DNA of 42,687 nucleotides from Gammaproteobacteria bacterium (GCA_025355445.1 JANXZQ010000414.1:1-42687), one strand, 5' to 3'; shown: positions 9,034 through 18,011, counted from the stretch's first letter. The notes: generated by a model from the letters alone, not told the origin. A program made the numbers and translations.

Positions 9034-10515
9034 ACGCATGGTGAGATGATCCGCCAGCCGCAATGCAAGCGCGGCGATGCTCAACGAAGGCTGCATCGCG
9101 CCGCCCGTCGAAAACACTTCGGATCCGCAAACGTATAAATTCGGCGATTCGTGCACCAACAGATTTTTGTCGACGACGCTGGTTCGAGGATCGGCCCCCA
9201 TGCGGCAGGCTCCCTGATGGTGCCGCGACCACGCAACTTCGGCTTCCCGGACGCCCGTCGCGCCGATCTGAACGAGCCAGCCCCCTATCAGCGAGCGCGC
9301 CCGGTCGAGCAGCGCCAAGTCCTCGTCGGAGAAATTGAAAATCAAATGCGCGATCGGACGGCCGAAAACGTCGACGCGTGTTTTCGACAGCGTGATGCGG
9401 TTGGCAAGCGAAATTTTCATCTCGGCTGCGGCGCCCACGTAGAAAGCCGCCCGCACGAGCCGGCTCATGACCGACAGCATATTGCGCGGCACATTGGCCA
9501 GCCGGAAGGGCAGTATGTGGTTCGGCAACAGCCAGGCTTGCCGGAACGCCGGAATCAGCGCGCCTAGACCTTCCGAACGGTAGGTCTGGTAGAACTGGTG
9601 CGTGCGCACGATCTTGTTGGTGGGCATCAACGTCTGCCAGCTGTGCGGAATGCTTGCGTAAAAACCGACGTTGGGGTGCTCGTTGAAGCCGCGTCCGACC
9701 ATGTCGTGTGCATTGCCGATGCCGTTGGGGAAGGCCTCTGATGCCGACGATAGCAGCAGCCTGGGTGACTCGAATCCGCCGCACGAGACCACGAATATAC
9801 GGGAGCGCACGGTTCCTGACCGTCCATCGAGGGTTTTAACCTCAGCGCCGGCGATCTCCTTGTCATTTCCCGCGACCAGGCGCGTCACCGTCGCTCCCGT
9901 GATCACCGTGCCGAACTTTCCGTTGATGAACTCCGGCAGAATTTCCTTTTGGACGTTGAACAGCCGCAGCGTCTTGGTCGGCGTTGCAGTCGCCGAATCT
10001 TCGACCTCGACGCCGAATTTTGCGCATAGTTCCTTCAGGAAGCTCACATCGGGTGAGCCCGGCAGCGGCAGCGCCTGACGGCGCGGCGGGGCAAACCGAG
10101 TGCGGGGCCCGCCTCTGACGCGCAGCATCTTTTCGGCGGCGTCATAATACGAGTCGAGGTCCGAGTAATCGATCGGCCAGGAATTGTCCGCCGGCGTATA
10201 GGGATGCGGCTGGAAGTCGGACGGATGCAGCCGCTCGCAGCGGCCGGTCCAGAAATTTGAGTTGCCCCCCAGCAGCCTCGACGTGGTCCGATTCAGCGGG
10301 TAGTGGGTGTTGCCGGTGTATTCGTACTCGGCGAGCGACTTCAGCCGCTTGTTGGTCAGCCAGCTCGCCAGGCCTTCACCGGATTCTAGAATGAGCGTGC
10401 GGATGCCGCGGCGCGCCAATGTGGTGCCCAGAAACGTGCCGGCGGGACCGGAGCCGATGATGCAGACATCGAACCCACCCGGGGTGTCTAGAGCTGAAAG
10501 ATCCTTGGTCTTCAT
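9013..10515 (-). CDS. GMC-family FAD-dependent oxidoreductase
   Basis: A 500-residue flavoprotein. The N-terminus has the FAD-binding Rossmann motif (CIIGSGPAG, 18-26) followed by a strand ending in Glu (LILESG). The C-terminal region has HHQGACRMG and a YVCGSEVFSTGGAMQPSL segment, the pattern of glucose-methanol-choline oxidoreductases, with His residues where the active-site bases lie. It would oxidise an alcohol, perhaps a sugar or hydroxyacyl hydroxyl. The start is fixed at 10515: GGGAAGGG precedes the ATG, which overlaps the stop of the flippase gene as ATGA (4 bp), implying translational coupling. Longer upstream frames lie inside the flippase and are not needed. It is the last gene of the ten-gene minus-strand unit and is convergent with CapK copy 4. 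Confidence 0.85.
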   Translation of the reverse strand: MKTKDLSALDTPGGFDVCIIGSGPAGTFLGTTLARRGIRTLILESGEGLASWLTNKRLKSLAEYEYTGNTHYPLNRTTSRLLGGNSNFWTGRCERLHPSDFQPHPYTPADNSWPIDYSDLDSYYDAAEKMLRVRGGPRTRFAPPRRQALPLPGSPDVSFLKELCAKFGVEVEDSATATPTKTLRLFNVQKEILPEFINGKFGTVITGATVTRLVAGNDKEIAGAEVKTLDGRSGTVRSRIFVVSCGGFESPRLLLSSASEAFPNGIGNAHDMVGRGFNEHPNVGFYASIPHSWQTLMPTNKIVRTHQFYQTYRSEGLGALIPAFRQAWLLPNHILPFRLANVPRNMLSVMSRLVRAAFYVGAAAEMKISLANRITLSKTRVDVFGRPIAHLIFNFSDEDLALLDRARSLIGGWLVQIGATGVREAEVAWSRHHQGACRMGADPRTSVVDKNLLVHESPNLYVCGSEVFSTGGAMQPSLSIAALALRLADHLTMRLKSEGG

Positions 10516-11771
10516 TTCCCTTCCCGATTGATTGAGGCACTGCGCAGGTGCGGAATGGCGAGCAGGCTGATGACGACGGCGCGGAAAGCCCAGCCAAGGC
10601 CGACGCCATAAACGACACCGGTGAGTCCCCAGGGTGCGCCGGCGACGGCGCCGAGCAAGGCCACGCCGATGGAAATCCAGCCGATCACGCTGAGCCGCAC
10701 GAGTTCCGAGGGCGAGCCCAGGGCGTTGATGGTCGTGGCCACCAACGAGGCCATGACCTTCAGTATCCCCACGCTGATCGCCGCCAGCAATAGCGGCCAA
10801 CCAATGTGGTAGCGCCCGGGGAGAAACCAGGCAAGGATGAACGGCGTCATTACCCAGGCCGCGATCGATGCGACGAGGCACACCGCTCCGACGACCAGTG
10901 CCTCATGAAAGAACAAATGTCGGCGGCGTTCGGGGCTCGCGGCATTGCGCAGCGCAGGCAACAGGGTGTAGCCCACCCCCAGCTGCAGCATTTGGAACGG
11001 TGAACCGGCGATCGTCGCTAGAACACCGAAGGTCGCGACCTGCGCCAATCCCAGCAGTTGCGGAATCACCAGGCGATCAAGCCCAATGAGAATATTTCCG
11101 GCGCCCGAAAAACTGACCGCGGACCATCCTTCCCCCCACGCATACCCGGCGATTGCCGGCGCCCCGGGCAGCGGCTTCGCGACCGCGCGCCACCCGAGCA
11201 TTGCAGTGAGGCAAAAAGTGAGCGACATGGCCGCAGCCGGATATATTGCAGAACTGCCGTGCAGCAGCAGCGTCAGTATCGACGCGACCAACACCGACAC
11301 GTTGGTGCTGGTCGTCAGCAGGAGTGCGAAGCCGAAACGCTCGTGGCTGCGGTAATGCGCCACTGCAACGGTTTTTACGCCGCCCGCGACGATCGATACG
11401 AATAAGCAGATGAGCAAGGCGGGCCGCAAGGGGTAGGCCACGCCGGAGCCAACAGCGAGCACGGCAGCGGTCAGGGCGGAGGTGATGAGTACCTGATTAT
11501 GCAGCTTCGCATCGGGTACGAATTTGCGCCGCGCCAGCACCACATCGGCGCCGATCGGCCCGATGCTGATGCCGATCATGACGATCGAAAAAATCAGCCC
11601 GAAGCGGGCAAATTCATCCTCCGGAAGCACGCGCGCCAGAATCAGGTTGCCGCAGGCAAGGGCGAGGCCGCTCGCGCCCAGGGCCGCCGTCGCCTGCAGA
11701 GACTTGGAGCGCAGCAGCGAATGCAGCAGCTTCATCGCGAGCGGTCTTGGTGCGGCCTGTGGCGTCGTCAT
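10512..11771 (-). CDS. Polysaccharide flippase (Wzx/MATE-like), copy 2
   Basis: A 419-residue integral membrane protein with about 12 hydrophobic segments, a paralogue of the flippase at 897-2114. Shared features include the N-terminal pattern GL.LA.GN.ILARVLP, a GPIGADVVLARRK segment matching GPFGLEVVANRHR in the other copy, GSPFQMLQLG, ISVGILKV and the terminal VVYGVGLGWAF. It should export a lipid-linked glycan unit. Its start codon directly follows the stop of the hotdog/SDR gene (TGAATG), and its stop overlaps the GMC oxidoreductase start, so it is in the middle of a tightly coupled operon. The two flippases lie on either side of the CapK array. Whether they move different glycans or are redundant cannot be seen. 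Confidence 0.85.
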   Translation of the reverse strand: MTTPQAAPRPLAMKLLHSLLRSKSLQATAALGASGLALACGNLILARVLPEDEFARFGLIFSIVMIGISIGPIGADVVLARRKFVPDAKLHNQVLITSALTAAVLAVGSGVAYPLRPALLICLFVSIVAGGVKTVAVAHYRSHERFGFALLLTTSTNVSVLVASILTLLLHGSSAIYPAAAMSLTFCLTAMLGWRAVAKPLPGAPAIAGYAWGEGWSAVSFSGAGNILIGLDRLVIPQLLGLAQVATFGVLATIAGSPFQMLQLGVGYTLLPALRNAASPERRRHLFFHEALVVGAVCLVASIAAWVMTPFILAWFLPGRYHIGWPLLLAAISVGILKVMASLVATTINALGSPSELVRLSVIGWISIGVALLGAVAGAPWGLTGVVYGVGLGWAFRAVVISLLAIPHLRSASINREGK

Positions 11772-13289
11772 TCAGTACAGCTCTAGCAAGCGGAAATTGT
11801 CCGGACCGCGGTTCTTCAAGGCAAGGATCAGCTCATGTGCGATATTCCCCGGATTTGCGGCCGGGTCGAAGGAGAACGGCACATTGGTTTGATCCGTCAG
11901 TATGCGGGGCAGGCGGGCGACGATGAATTCGGCGTTGCGGAACTCCTGCGCGAGCCCGCGGACCAGTCCTTCCTGCGCGCCCTTGGCGGCGAGATAGTGC
12001 GCAAACCCGCGCACCGGGGCTGCCAGGTAGCGTGTGGACACCTGCAGAAATTGCCCGCCTTCGCGCAGCAGCGGCAGCAGATGTCGGGCCGTTTCCAAGG
12101 TGATCGCCAGATTTTGGGCACAGAAATCCGCGATGTCGGCGTTGTCCTGTTCCAGGAACTGCAATTCGCGAATCGGCGGCGCGGCATTGTTGACGATCAG
12201 GTCGAGGCCGCCGAATGCGGCGGCAACATCCTGGGCCAATTGGCGCATCGAATGCTCATCATCGGCGCGGCCCTCGAAAATCTCGGCCTCTCCGCCGGCC
12301 AGACGAATTTCATCCCGCAATGCCGTCGCCGGGCGTGCATCGCCGCGGTAATTGAGCGCAAGCTTCGCGCCCGCCAGGAAGCACGAACGGGCGAGGGCGG
12401 CGCCAAAGCCGCGCGCGGCACCGGAGATAAAGACGTTCTTGGATTGCAGCGGCGGTTCGAGGCCATCAAAGCGGGGAAAATCCTGCAATGTCAGATCCAC
12501 CGGAAGCGGCCGCTTGTACGCCGTGATGCTGAAGCGTGCGATACCGGATCCGTCACCGGCTCCGTCACCGGCGACGGTGTAACGGTTGAAGCGCTCGTCG
12601 AAGGATGCCTCATTCAGCGCGATGTCGATCCCACTGCCGTCATCGCCATCGTCGCCGATATCGCCGGTGTCGGCGAATTCCATTTTCAATTCCGAAAACA
12701 GCGCTTGGCGTCCGGGCATTTCCATGCCCACGTGGTAGCTGGCCCATAGCAGCGCCGTGAGCTGCTTCACCGGCATGTTCTCGGGTCCCACTCCGAAAGC
12801 CTCTTGCAGCGCGGGAAAGGCGTCGGGCGCAACGGAATAGCAAACGTGGCGCGCAGCCATCTGCGGCTCATCCGCGGCCGCATCGCGGGCGACGAACCGG
12901 GAGGCCGTGCGCACGAGATTCGATGCGCATGGCGAGTTCTGCATGTCCGCGGCGAAGGATATGACCGCGTAGTCCACCGGGCCCTTGGCAAAGCGAATGC
13001 GGCGGCCGCCGGCGGTGCTCGTATCTGTCAGATCGTAGTGCTCGCCCAGGAAAAGAGGCTTGCGAAATTCGGCTTTCAGCGATTTCAATTTGAACGGCCG
13101 GCCGCCGGACCAATGACCCAGAGCATAGAGCACGGCGGCCATGCCATAGGCGACCGGCCGGCCGAACTGGGTACGGCGCGAATACTCGGCATCGCGATGC
13201 AGCGGGTTTGCATCCTGGCTGGCCGCAAAAAAAGCGCCGACCTGTGCAGGGTTAAATTTCACGTCAGAATTGCCAGTAGAGAAATTCAC
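11772..13289 (-). CDS. Double-hotdog (MaoC-like) dehydratase fused to short-chain dehydrogenase
   Basis: A 505-residue fusion. Residues 10-135 form a MaoC-type hotdog with the hydratase signature DANPLH.D (26-33). Residues 145-260 look like a second hotdog (VGMEMPGRQALFSEL). From about 283 there is an SDR Rossmann domain: GAARGFG cofactor loop (290-296), NNAA (367-370) and a YLAAK catalytic Tyr/Lys pair (432-436). This is the ketoreductase-plus-dehydratase pairing used on acyl-ACP or acyl-CoA chains, so it may tailor the chain carried by the nearby ACP (inference). Two short Asp/Gly-rich stretches (208-220, 241-249) look like loop expansions from DNA micro-repeats. Two GTG starts are possible: 13289 overlaps the MBOAT gene by 26 bp, and 13262 lies just after the MBOAT stop. 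Neither has a good ribosome-binding site. Confidence 0.8.
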   Translation of the reverse strand: MNFSTGNSDVKFNPAQVGAFFAASQDANPLHRDAEYSRRTQFGRPVAYGMAAVLYALGHWSGGRPFKLKSLKAEFRKPLFLGEHYDLTDTSTAGGRRIRFAKGPVDYAVISFAADMQNSPCASNLVRTASRFVARDAAADEPQMAARHVCYSVAPDAFPALQEAFGVGPENMPVKQLTALLWASYHVGMEMPGRQALFSELKMEFADTGDIGDDGDDGSGIDIALNEASFDERFNRYTVAGDGAGDGSGIARFSITAYKRPLPVDLTLQDFPRFDGLEPPLQSKNVFISGAARGFGAALARSCFLAGAKLALNYRGDARPATALRDEIRLAGGEAEIFEGRADDEHSMRQLAQDVAAAFGGLDLIVNNAAPPIRELQFLEQDNADIADFCAQNLAITLETARHLLPLLREGGQFLQVSTRYLAAPVRGFAHYLAAKGAQEGLVRGLAQEFRNAEFIVARLPRILTDQTNVPFSFDPAANPGNIAHELILALKNRGPDNFRLLELY

Positions 13290-14889
13290 TGATACCGGCG
13301 ACGTGGATCACTCCCACCGCCGCGATCGCCGCCGTCGCGAGCGCCCAGCCGAAGGAAGAATTCCAGTTGAAGCTCCAGCGCGGGCCGTCTTTGGCGGCAG
13401 CCGCCGCGTCAAATCCTAAGGCCGGTTCGTGTTTCGAGAGAATCCGCTGAGTGTTCGGCGCGAGCCATGCCAGTGCCAGCAGGCCCAAAATCCATTCGCA
13501 CATGGGCAAAAAGGTGACGTCCGCCGGCGCAATGTGCACACCCTGCTTGTCCAGGGAACCTGCGAACCCTCCCAAGCGTGCGATCGCCGTCGGCGGCAAC
13601 GCGGCGCCGTGAGAGCCGATCATGCCGTGGATGATGTTCCACGCCGAGGCCATGGTGGGCGAGCGGAAGAACACCATTCCCGCGACCACGCAAACGAAGG
13701 TCAGCAGTCCGCCCGCCAGATCGACCAGGCGCGGCAGCGGATGATCCTTGCGCCAACGATTGCGAATCATCAGGCGCCACACGTGATTCACCGTCAGGTA
13801 CACCCCGTTCAGGAAGCCCCAGAAGATGAACGCGTAGCCGGCGCCGTGCCAGAATCCGGATATGCACATGGTGAAAATCGTGGGCAAGGCCAGGACTGTG
13901 ACGAAGGTGCCGAAGGTCGTATTCTTGCCGCTCATGCCCTTCAAACCCTTGGCAAGGCGCCGACGAGTGATCCCAAGAGTCAGCGGATTGTACAAGTAAG
14001 CCGTTAGGAACCGCGTCAGCGTCATGTGCCATCGCAGCCAGAAGTCGATGATGCTGGTGGCGCGAAGCGGCGAGTTGAAATTCGGCGGCAGCCGGATGCC
14101 GAACAGACGCGCGATGCCGATGGCCATGTCCGAATAGCCTGAAAAATCGAAGTAGATCTGCAAGGTAAACCCGAGCGCCGCCATCCAGGCGTAAAACAAG
14201 GTGATGGGGGTGCCGGCAGCCGAATGTCCATAGATGGCGGTGACCATGGGCGCAATGCCGTCGGCAAGCACTGCCTTCTTGAACAGGCCGGCAAAAAACA
14301 GCGTCAATCCGACCGTCACATTCTGGCCGTCATACCTACACGGCGCCCGCTCGAACTGCGGCATCACTTCGCGGTAGTGCACGATGGGGCCGGCAATCAA
14401 TTGCGGGAAGAATAGTACAAACAGGCAGTAGTCCTGCAGCGTGAACGCGGTGACGCGCTTAGAGGAAACGTCGATGAGAAAGGCGATTTTTTGAAACGTG
14501 ATGAAGGAGATTCCCAACGGCAGGATGATTTTCGCAAGCACGTAGTTCGTGCCGAAAATGTCATCGGTCGCAGTGACGAAGAAATTCGCGTATTTGAAAT
14601 AGCCGAGAAAGGCGATGTTGAAGGCAATGCCTATTACCAGCACCGCGCGGGCCTTGAGCCGGTCCTCGTCACCCGAAAATCGCTGCAGCAGTCGGGCGAG
14701 CCCGAAGTTGATCAGGATCGAAGGCGCGATCAACAAGACGTTCAGGGGCCGCCACCAGGAGTAGAAAAACAAGGACGCCAATATCAGCCAGCGTACGGCA
14801 AGGACCCTCGAGGAACGCCCCAGCAAGTAGAAGACACCTGCCGTGATCGGCAGGAAGAGAAAGATGAATTCGTAGGAATTGAACAGCAC
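13264..14889 (-). CDS. MBOAT-family O-acyltransferase (AlgI-like)
   Basis: A 541-residue membrane-bound O-acyltransferase. The start MLFNSYEFIFLFLP is typical of AlgI/DltB-like proteins. FDFSGYSDMAIG (247-258), FWLRWHMTLTRF (283-294) and the catalytic-histidine segment GFWHGAGYAFIFWG (His348) are present, with many membrane helices. The family passes an acyl group through the membrane to a polysaccharide or other exported acceptor. Here the donor may be the acyl-ACP made by the two genes just upstream (FkbH-like and ACP) instead of acetyl-CoA; that is inferred from gene order. The GTG start at 14889 lies 2 bp after the ACP stop, so translation is probably coupled. The stop overlaps or abuts the hotdog/SDR gene. 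Confidence 0.88.
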   Translation of the reverse strand: MLFNSYEFIFLFLPITAGVFYLLGRSSRVLAVRWLILASLFFYSWWRPLNVLLIAPSILINFGLARLLQRFSGDEDRLKARAVLVIGIAFNIAFLGYFKYANFFVTATDDIFGTNYVLAKIILPLGISFITFQKIAFLIDVSSKRVTAFTLQDYCLFVLFFPQLIAGPIVHYREVMPQFERAPCRYDGQNVTVGLTLFFAGLFKKAVLADGIAPMVTAIYGHSAAGTPITLFYAWMAALGFTLQIYFDFSGYSDMAIGIARLFGIRLPPNFNSPLRATSIIDFWLRWHMTLTRFLTAYLYNPLTLGITRRRLAKGLKGMSGKNTTFGTFVTVLALPTIFTMCISGFWHGAGYAFIFWGFLNGVYLTVNHVWRLMIRNRWRKDHPLPRLVDLAGGLLTFVCVVAGMVFFRSPTMASAWNIIHGMIGSHGAALPPTAIARLGGFAGSLDKQGVHIAPADVTFLPMCEWILGLLALAWLAPNTQRILSKHEPALGFDAAAAAKDGPRWSFNWNSSFGWALATAAIAAVGVIHVAGISEFLYWQF

Positions 14890-14891
14890 GG

Positions 14892-15146
14892 CTATTTTTT
14901 GGCGGATTGCAGCAATTGCGCCCGCGCCACGATCGCACCGACATTTTCAAAGGATTCCACGTCCGCGACGCTGAATCGGATGCGGAGCTCCATTTCGATC
15001 GCGGCGATGAAGTTGACGTAGCTGAACGAATCCCAATTGGAGACGTCGCTGCGCCGCGTCGATAAGGTCAGGCTCAACGAGTCCTCGCCGAGAATGTCAG
15101 CCAGCGTACGCGAAAACAGATCCAACATTTCCTGGTCGTTCATCAT
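14892..15146 (-). CDS. Acyl carrier protein
   Basis: An 84-residue acidic helical protein with WDSFSYVNFI at 38-47. The DSF serine (Ser40) is the expected 4'-phosphopantetheine attachment site of a carrier protein. The start is the first of two adjacent ATG codons at 15146, which overlaps the FkbH stop as ATGA; AGGAA lies about 9 bases upstream. An ACP between FkbH and an MBOAT gene is the arrangement expected if FkbH loads a three-carbon unit on the ACP and the MBOAT protein unloads it (known chemistry for FkbH in glyceryl/methoxymalonyl pathways; use here inferred). The window also encodes a phosphopantetheinyl transferase at 41411-42109 that could activate it. Confidence 0.85.
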   Translation of the reverse strand: MMNDQEMLDLFSRTLADILGEDSLSLTLSTRRSDVSNWDSFSYVNFIAAIEMELRIRFSVADVESFENVGAIVARAQLLQSAKK

Positions 15147-17029
15147 GATTGCGGGTTCCTGGTGATGTGTGTGCGGCGGGGTTGATACAGTTTCAGCTGC
15201 ACTTCCCATGACTGAACATCGGCCGCGGCATCGGAGAGCCGGCTGAAACCTAGGTCCGAGTACAGATTCACGATGACGGCATTCTTGGCGGTGGGGATGA
15301 AATCGCCGCGCAGCGCTTTGACGCCGTGCTCGCGCGCCATTTCCATGGCGATGTTCATCGCTTCGAATTCCAACTCGCGGCCGAACACCCGGCAACTCAT
15401 CACCCAGGTGTCGATCAGGTGTACCCCGGCGTCGGTCGGATGAGGCTTCAATAGCATGACACTGACGAGGCCGTTGTCGCCGAAGCGATCGACCAGCCTG
15501 AACTGCAGCACGAAGACGCCGGGTTCGCGGCTTTGTCGGGTCACTTCTTCGATGCTGTAACGCCGGGTCGTCGTGTTGAATTGATTGGTCTTGTTGATCA
15601 GCTGGGTGACGCGTGTCAAATCCACGTCGCGGACACGCCCGTACACCACGCTCATTTGCAGACCGGCCAGGAACTCCTGCAAATCGCCGCCGGAGGTCAG
15701 CACCGCTTCGCGGGACGCGTTGGCGGCATATTGCTCGCTGCGTTGCCGGTCATCGGAGGTGAAGGCGATGGCTTCGAAGTAGCCGGCGTCCGCGATGCAG
15801 CGCACGTAGTGGGCCGGGTCGGCCGGCAATTCAGGCACCGCGACCATCGGTAACGCCGCGCGCACCGCGGCGCGTTCAACCGGGTTGTCATCGACGAAGA
15901 CCATTGCGTCGAGCCCAAGGTTGAGCTGTTTGGCGATTTGCCGGATGTTGCCTTCCTTCGGCTCCCAGTTGGCGCTGAAACTGGCGATGTCCGAGCGCTG
16001 CAAGACCATTTCAGGGTGATTACTGAACGCCTCCTCTGCGATCCGGGCGTCATTCTTCGAGCATACCGCCAGAACGATGCCACGCTGTGCAAGCTGCTTG
16101 ACGTAGCGCTGCAGGGCGGCGTGAGCCTCGCCCTCGGCGCTGCCCTGTCCGAGTACGATGCCGTCGATGCCAGCATCGCCGATCACGCCGCCCCAAAGCG
16201 TGTTGTCCAGGTCCAGGATGAGGCATTTTTTCGACAAGCCGCGTTGCGCGGCGATGATCCGGGCCAGAAGCTCTCCGTACATGGGCATCGCGGCGGGAGC
16301 GATTTCCATTTTGGCCTGCAGCCATCGCGCCGTGTCGAACCAGGCGTCGATGCCGTCGCGCTCAGCCATTCGCGCAACATCGAGCAGCGCCACTGCGTCG
16401 CTTTGCGCCGCATCGAGGAGCAGATCATTCAAGCGATCGATGAGGCGCAGCGGTGCCCCCCAGACCATCCTGTCGTAATTCCCGAACAGGCTTTCCGATG
16501 TGTTCAGAAATGTCTGTTGGATGACCGTGGCATGCAGACGTTCGCGCGCTTGACTCCACAATTCGCGTATTTCGCGGATAGTCCGGTTCAAGGCATCGTC
16601 CGCTTCGCTGCGGGTCGCGTCGAGCGGAATCGACGCGATGGCTTCGCCGGCGGAAAGGGAGAACAGCACCGTATCCGGTTTGAATTGATGCAAGGCGGAG
16701 GATGATTGCAGCAATTCCTGGCGATACTGTCCATAAGTGCCGACGTAGCAATCGGCGAGCAGACGTCGGCGCAATGCGCCGACGCGAATGCCCGGAATCA
16801 GGTGATCCACGGTCGAGGAGGCGAGCAGCGCAAGCCGCGTCGCCGGCATCGCCGAGCGCAAGTCCTCGTGGCATTCGCCGAGCACGCGATCCAGCGTAAT
16901 GGTCTCGAGATAGTTGAGCCGGTGGTGTGCGAGCGCGGCGAGTCCGTCCAGGCGCTTAAGCGGGCTCGCCGCTGTGCGGGCGGCTCGAAGCTCGGCCCGG
17001 AAATCGGTTGCAAGGGGAAGCCACTGCAT
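15143..17029 (-). CDS. FkbH-like HAD-superfamily IIIC protein
   Basis: A 628-residue FkbH-like protein. The central HAD phosphatase domain has CLILDLDNTLWGG (nucleophile Asp273 and Asp275) and the later AVCSKND and VFVDDNPVE segments. The C-terminal region with LINKTNQFNTTTRRYS is characteristic of FkbH and leads to an acyltransferase-like domain. The N-terminal 250 residues look like the SGNH-like domain common in long FkbH proteins. Studied members take 1,3-bisphosphoglycerate, remove phosphate and load a glyceryl group on an ACP. The ACP gene overlaps its stop, supporting a partner role. It starts 6 bp after the SGNH-like gene. The acyl group might be glyceryl or another hydroxyacid; the sequence does not decide. 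Confidence 0.88.
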   Translation of the reverse strand: MQWLPLATDFRAELRAARTAASPLKRLDGLAALAHHRLNYLETITLDRVLGECHEDLRSAMPATRLALLASSTVDHLIPGIRVGALRRRLLADCYVGTYGQYRQELLQSSSALHQFKPDTVLFSLSAGEAIASIPLDATRSEADDALNRTIREIRELWSQARERLHATVIQQTFLNTSESLFGNYDRMVWGAPLRLIDRLNDLLLDAAQSDAVALLDVARMAERDGIDAWFDTARWLQAKMEIAPAAMPMYGELLARIIAAQRGLSKKCLILDLDNTLWGGVIGDAGIDGIVLGQGSAEGEAHAALQRYVKQLAQRGIVLAVCSKNDARIAEEAFSNHPEMVLQRSDIASFSANWEPKEGNIRQIAKQLNLGLDAMVFVDDNPVERAAVRAALPMVAVPELPADPAHYVRCIADAGYFEAIAFTSDDRQRSEQYAANASREAVLTSGGDLQEFLAGLQMSVVYGRVRDVDLTRVTQLINKTNQFNTTTRRYSIEEVTRQSREPGVFVLQFRLVDRFGDNGLVSVMLLKPHPTDAGVHLIDTWVMSCRVFGRELEFEAMNIAMEMAREHGVKALRGDFIPTAKNAVIVNLYSDLGFSRLSDAAADVQSWEVQLKLYQPRRTHITRNPQS

Positions 17030-17035
17030 CTTGAA

Positions 17036-18001
17036 TCAACCCCCGACGCCGGCGTCGTGGTGCAAGCATTGGTGGATTTGCGGACCGGCCGCCTCGAAGA
17101 ACGCCTGCGACCAGCGTTCCGCGCTCGGCCGATCGAGATGCGAATGGTCGAACATGGTCAAACCGGTGGGTTGAGGCGCGATCAAAGCGAGGCCCAGCGC
17201 GTCCGCGATCGCCTTGGTGGTTCCGTAGCGCGTGTCTTTGCTGGGAACGAGCGTGATCAAAATGCATTCCCGGTCGAGGGTTAAGGATGCGAAGAACTCG
17301 CGGCCGCGCTTCACATAGTCGGCCACGAGTTGATCATCGATCTTCATGTCATAGGAGACGGGGTCTTGAAACTGCGTGCCGCCGGAGCGAGTGTATTCGC
17401 CGGTCCGGATGGAGCGATAAAATGTGCCCTTGTCGCCGCAAAGTTGGGCAAACGACGAACACAGGGCGCGGTGCGGAAACTGCCACAGGCGTTTACGTCT
17501 ATAGCTTGAATGGGCGTTGCTGTCATTCATGACGCTGGCGGCCGGTCCCGACACAACCGTGCCAAAGAATAAATCCATGTTGACGATATAGACCTTCGGA
17601 TTCGGCTTGATGCGCTTCAGCAGCGGCCATTCGAACTGGTAGTTCTCCCAGTACGCGAATCCCATGAGGTAGTAAGGTACCTTGTCGGCCGCAAACCATC
17701 GGCTCGTGGTGTCGCTCGAGAATCCGAATTGCATACGGCTGTTGCCCAAGAAGAGCACTTGCGCGCCGCCGAGAAATCGGCGAATGCCGGGCTCGAGATC
17801 AAACCATAGAGCGCCGTGATCATAGTCCCCGTAGTGGTCGGTTTCGCAGTACGCCAGATAGCTGTCAGGTCCGTAACCGGAGGCGGGGCAGGAAAATATG
17901 CCGTCCTTGCGCAGGGTATAGCCATAGGCCGTGAGCGCTGCCAGGGCAACGAGCGTGATGTACAGGCCGGGTTTGAATCTAGCAGCGGAGGAGTCAGGCA
18001 T
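17036..18001 (-). CDS. Membrane-anchored SGNH-like protein
   Basis: A 321-residue protein with one N-terminal membrane segment (about 13-29). The remainder is probably periplasmic. It has a VLFLGNSRMQFG segment (83-93), placed like the GDS/nucleophile block of SGNH hydrolases, and DHSHLD near the C-terminus (285-290), placed like the catalytic Asp/His block. Such proteins often accompany MBOAT acyltransferases (for example AlgJ/AlgX with AlgI) and complete acyl transfer to the polysaccharide outside the inner membrane. That role is suggested here by its place next to the FkbH, ACP and MBOAT genes. It follows the amidotransferase by 10 bp. The family assignment rests on short motifs, so a non-catalytic role remains possible. 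Confidence 0.7.
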   Translation of the reverse strand: MPDSSAARFKPGLYITLVALAALTAYGYTLRKDGIFSCPASGYGPDSYLAYCETDHYGDYDHGALWFDLEPGIRRFLGGAQVLFLGNSRMQFGFSSDTTSRWFAADKVPYYLMGFAYWENYQFEWPLLKRIKPNPKVYIVNMDLFFGTVVSGPAASVMNDSNAHSSYRRKRLWQFPHRALCSSFAQLCGDKGTFYRSIRTGEYTRSGGTQFQDPVSYDMKIDDQLVADYVKRGREFFASLTLDRECILITLVPSKDTRYGTTKAIADALGLALIAPQPTGLTMFDHSHLDRPSAERWSQAFFEAAGPQIHQCLHHDAGVGG

Positions 18002-18011
18002 GAGTCGATCA

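Noticed and set aside
10516-10881. A 122-residue N-terminal extension of the GMC oxidoreductase
   Set aside because: It lies wholly inside the flippase gene in another frame. The ATG at 10515 has a good ribosome-binding site and directly precedes the FAD motif.
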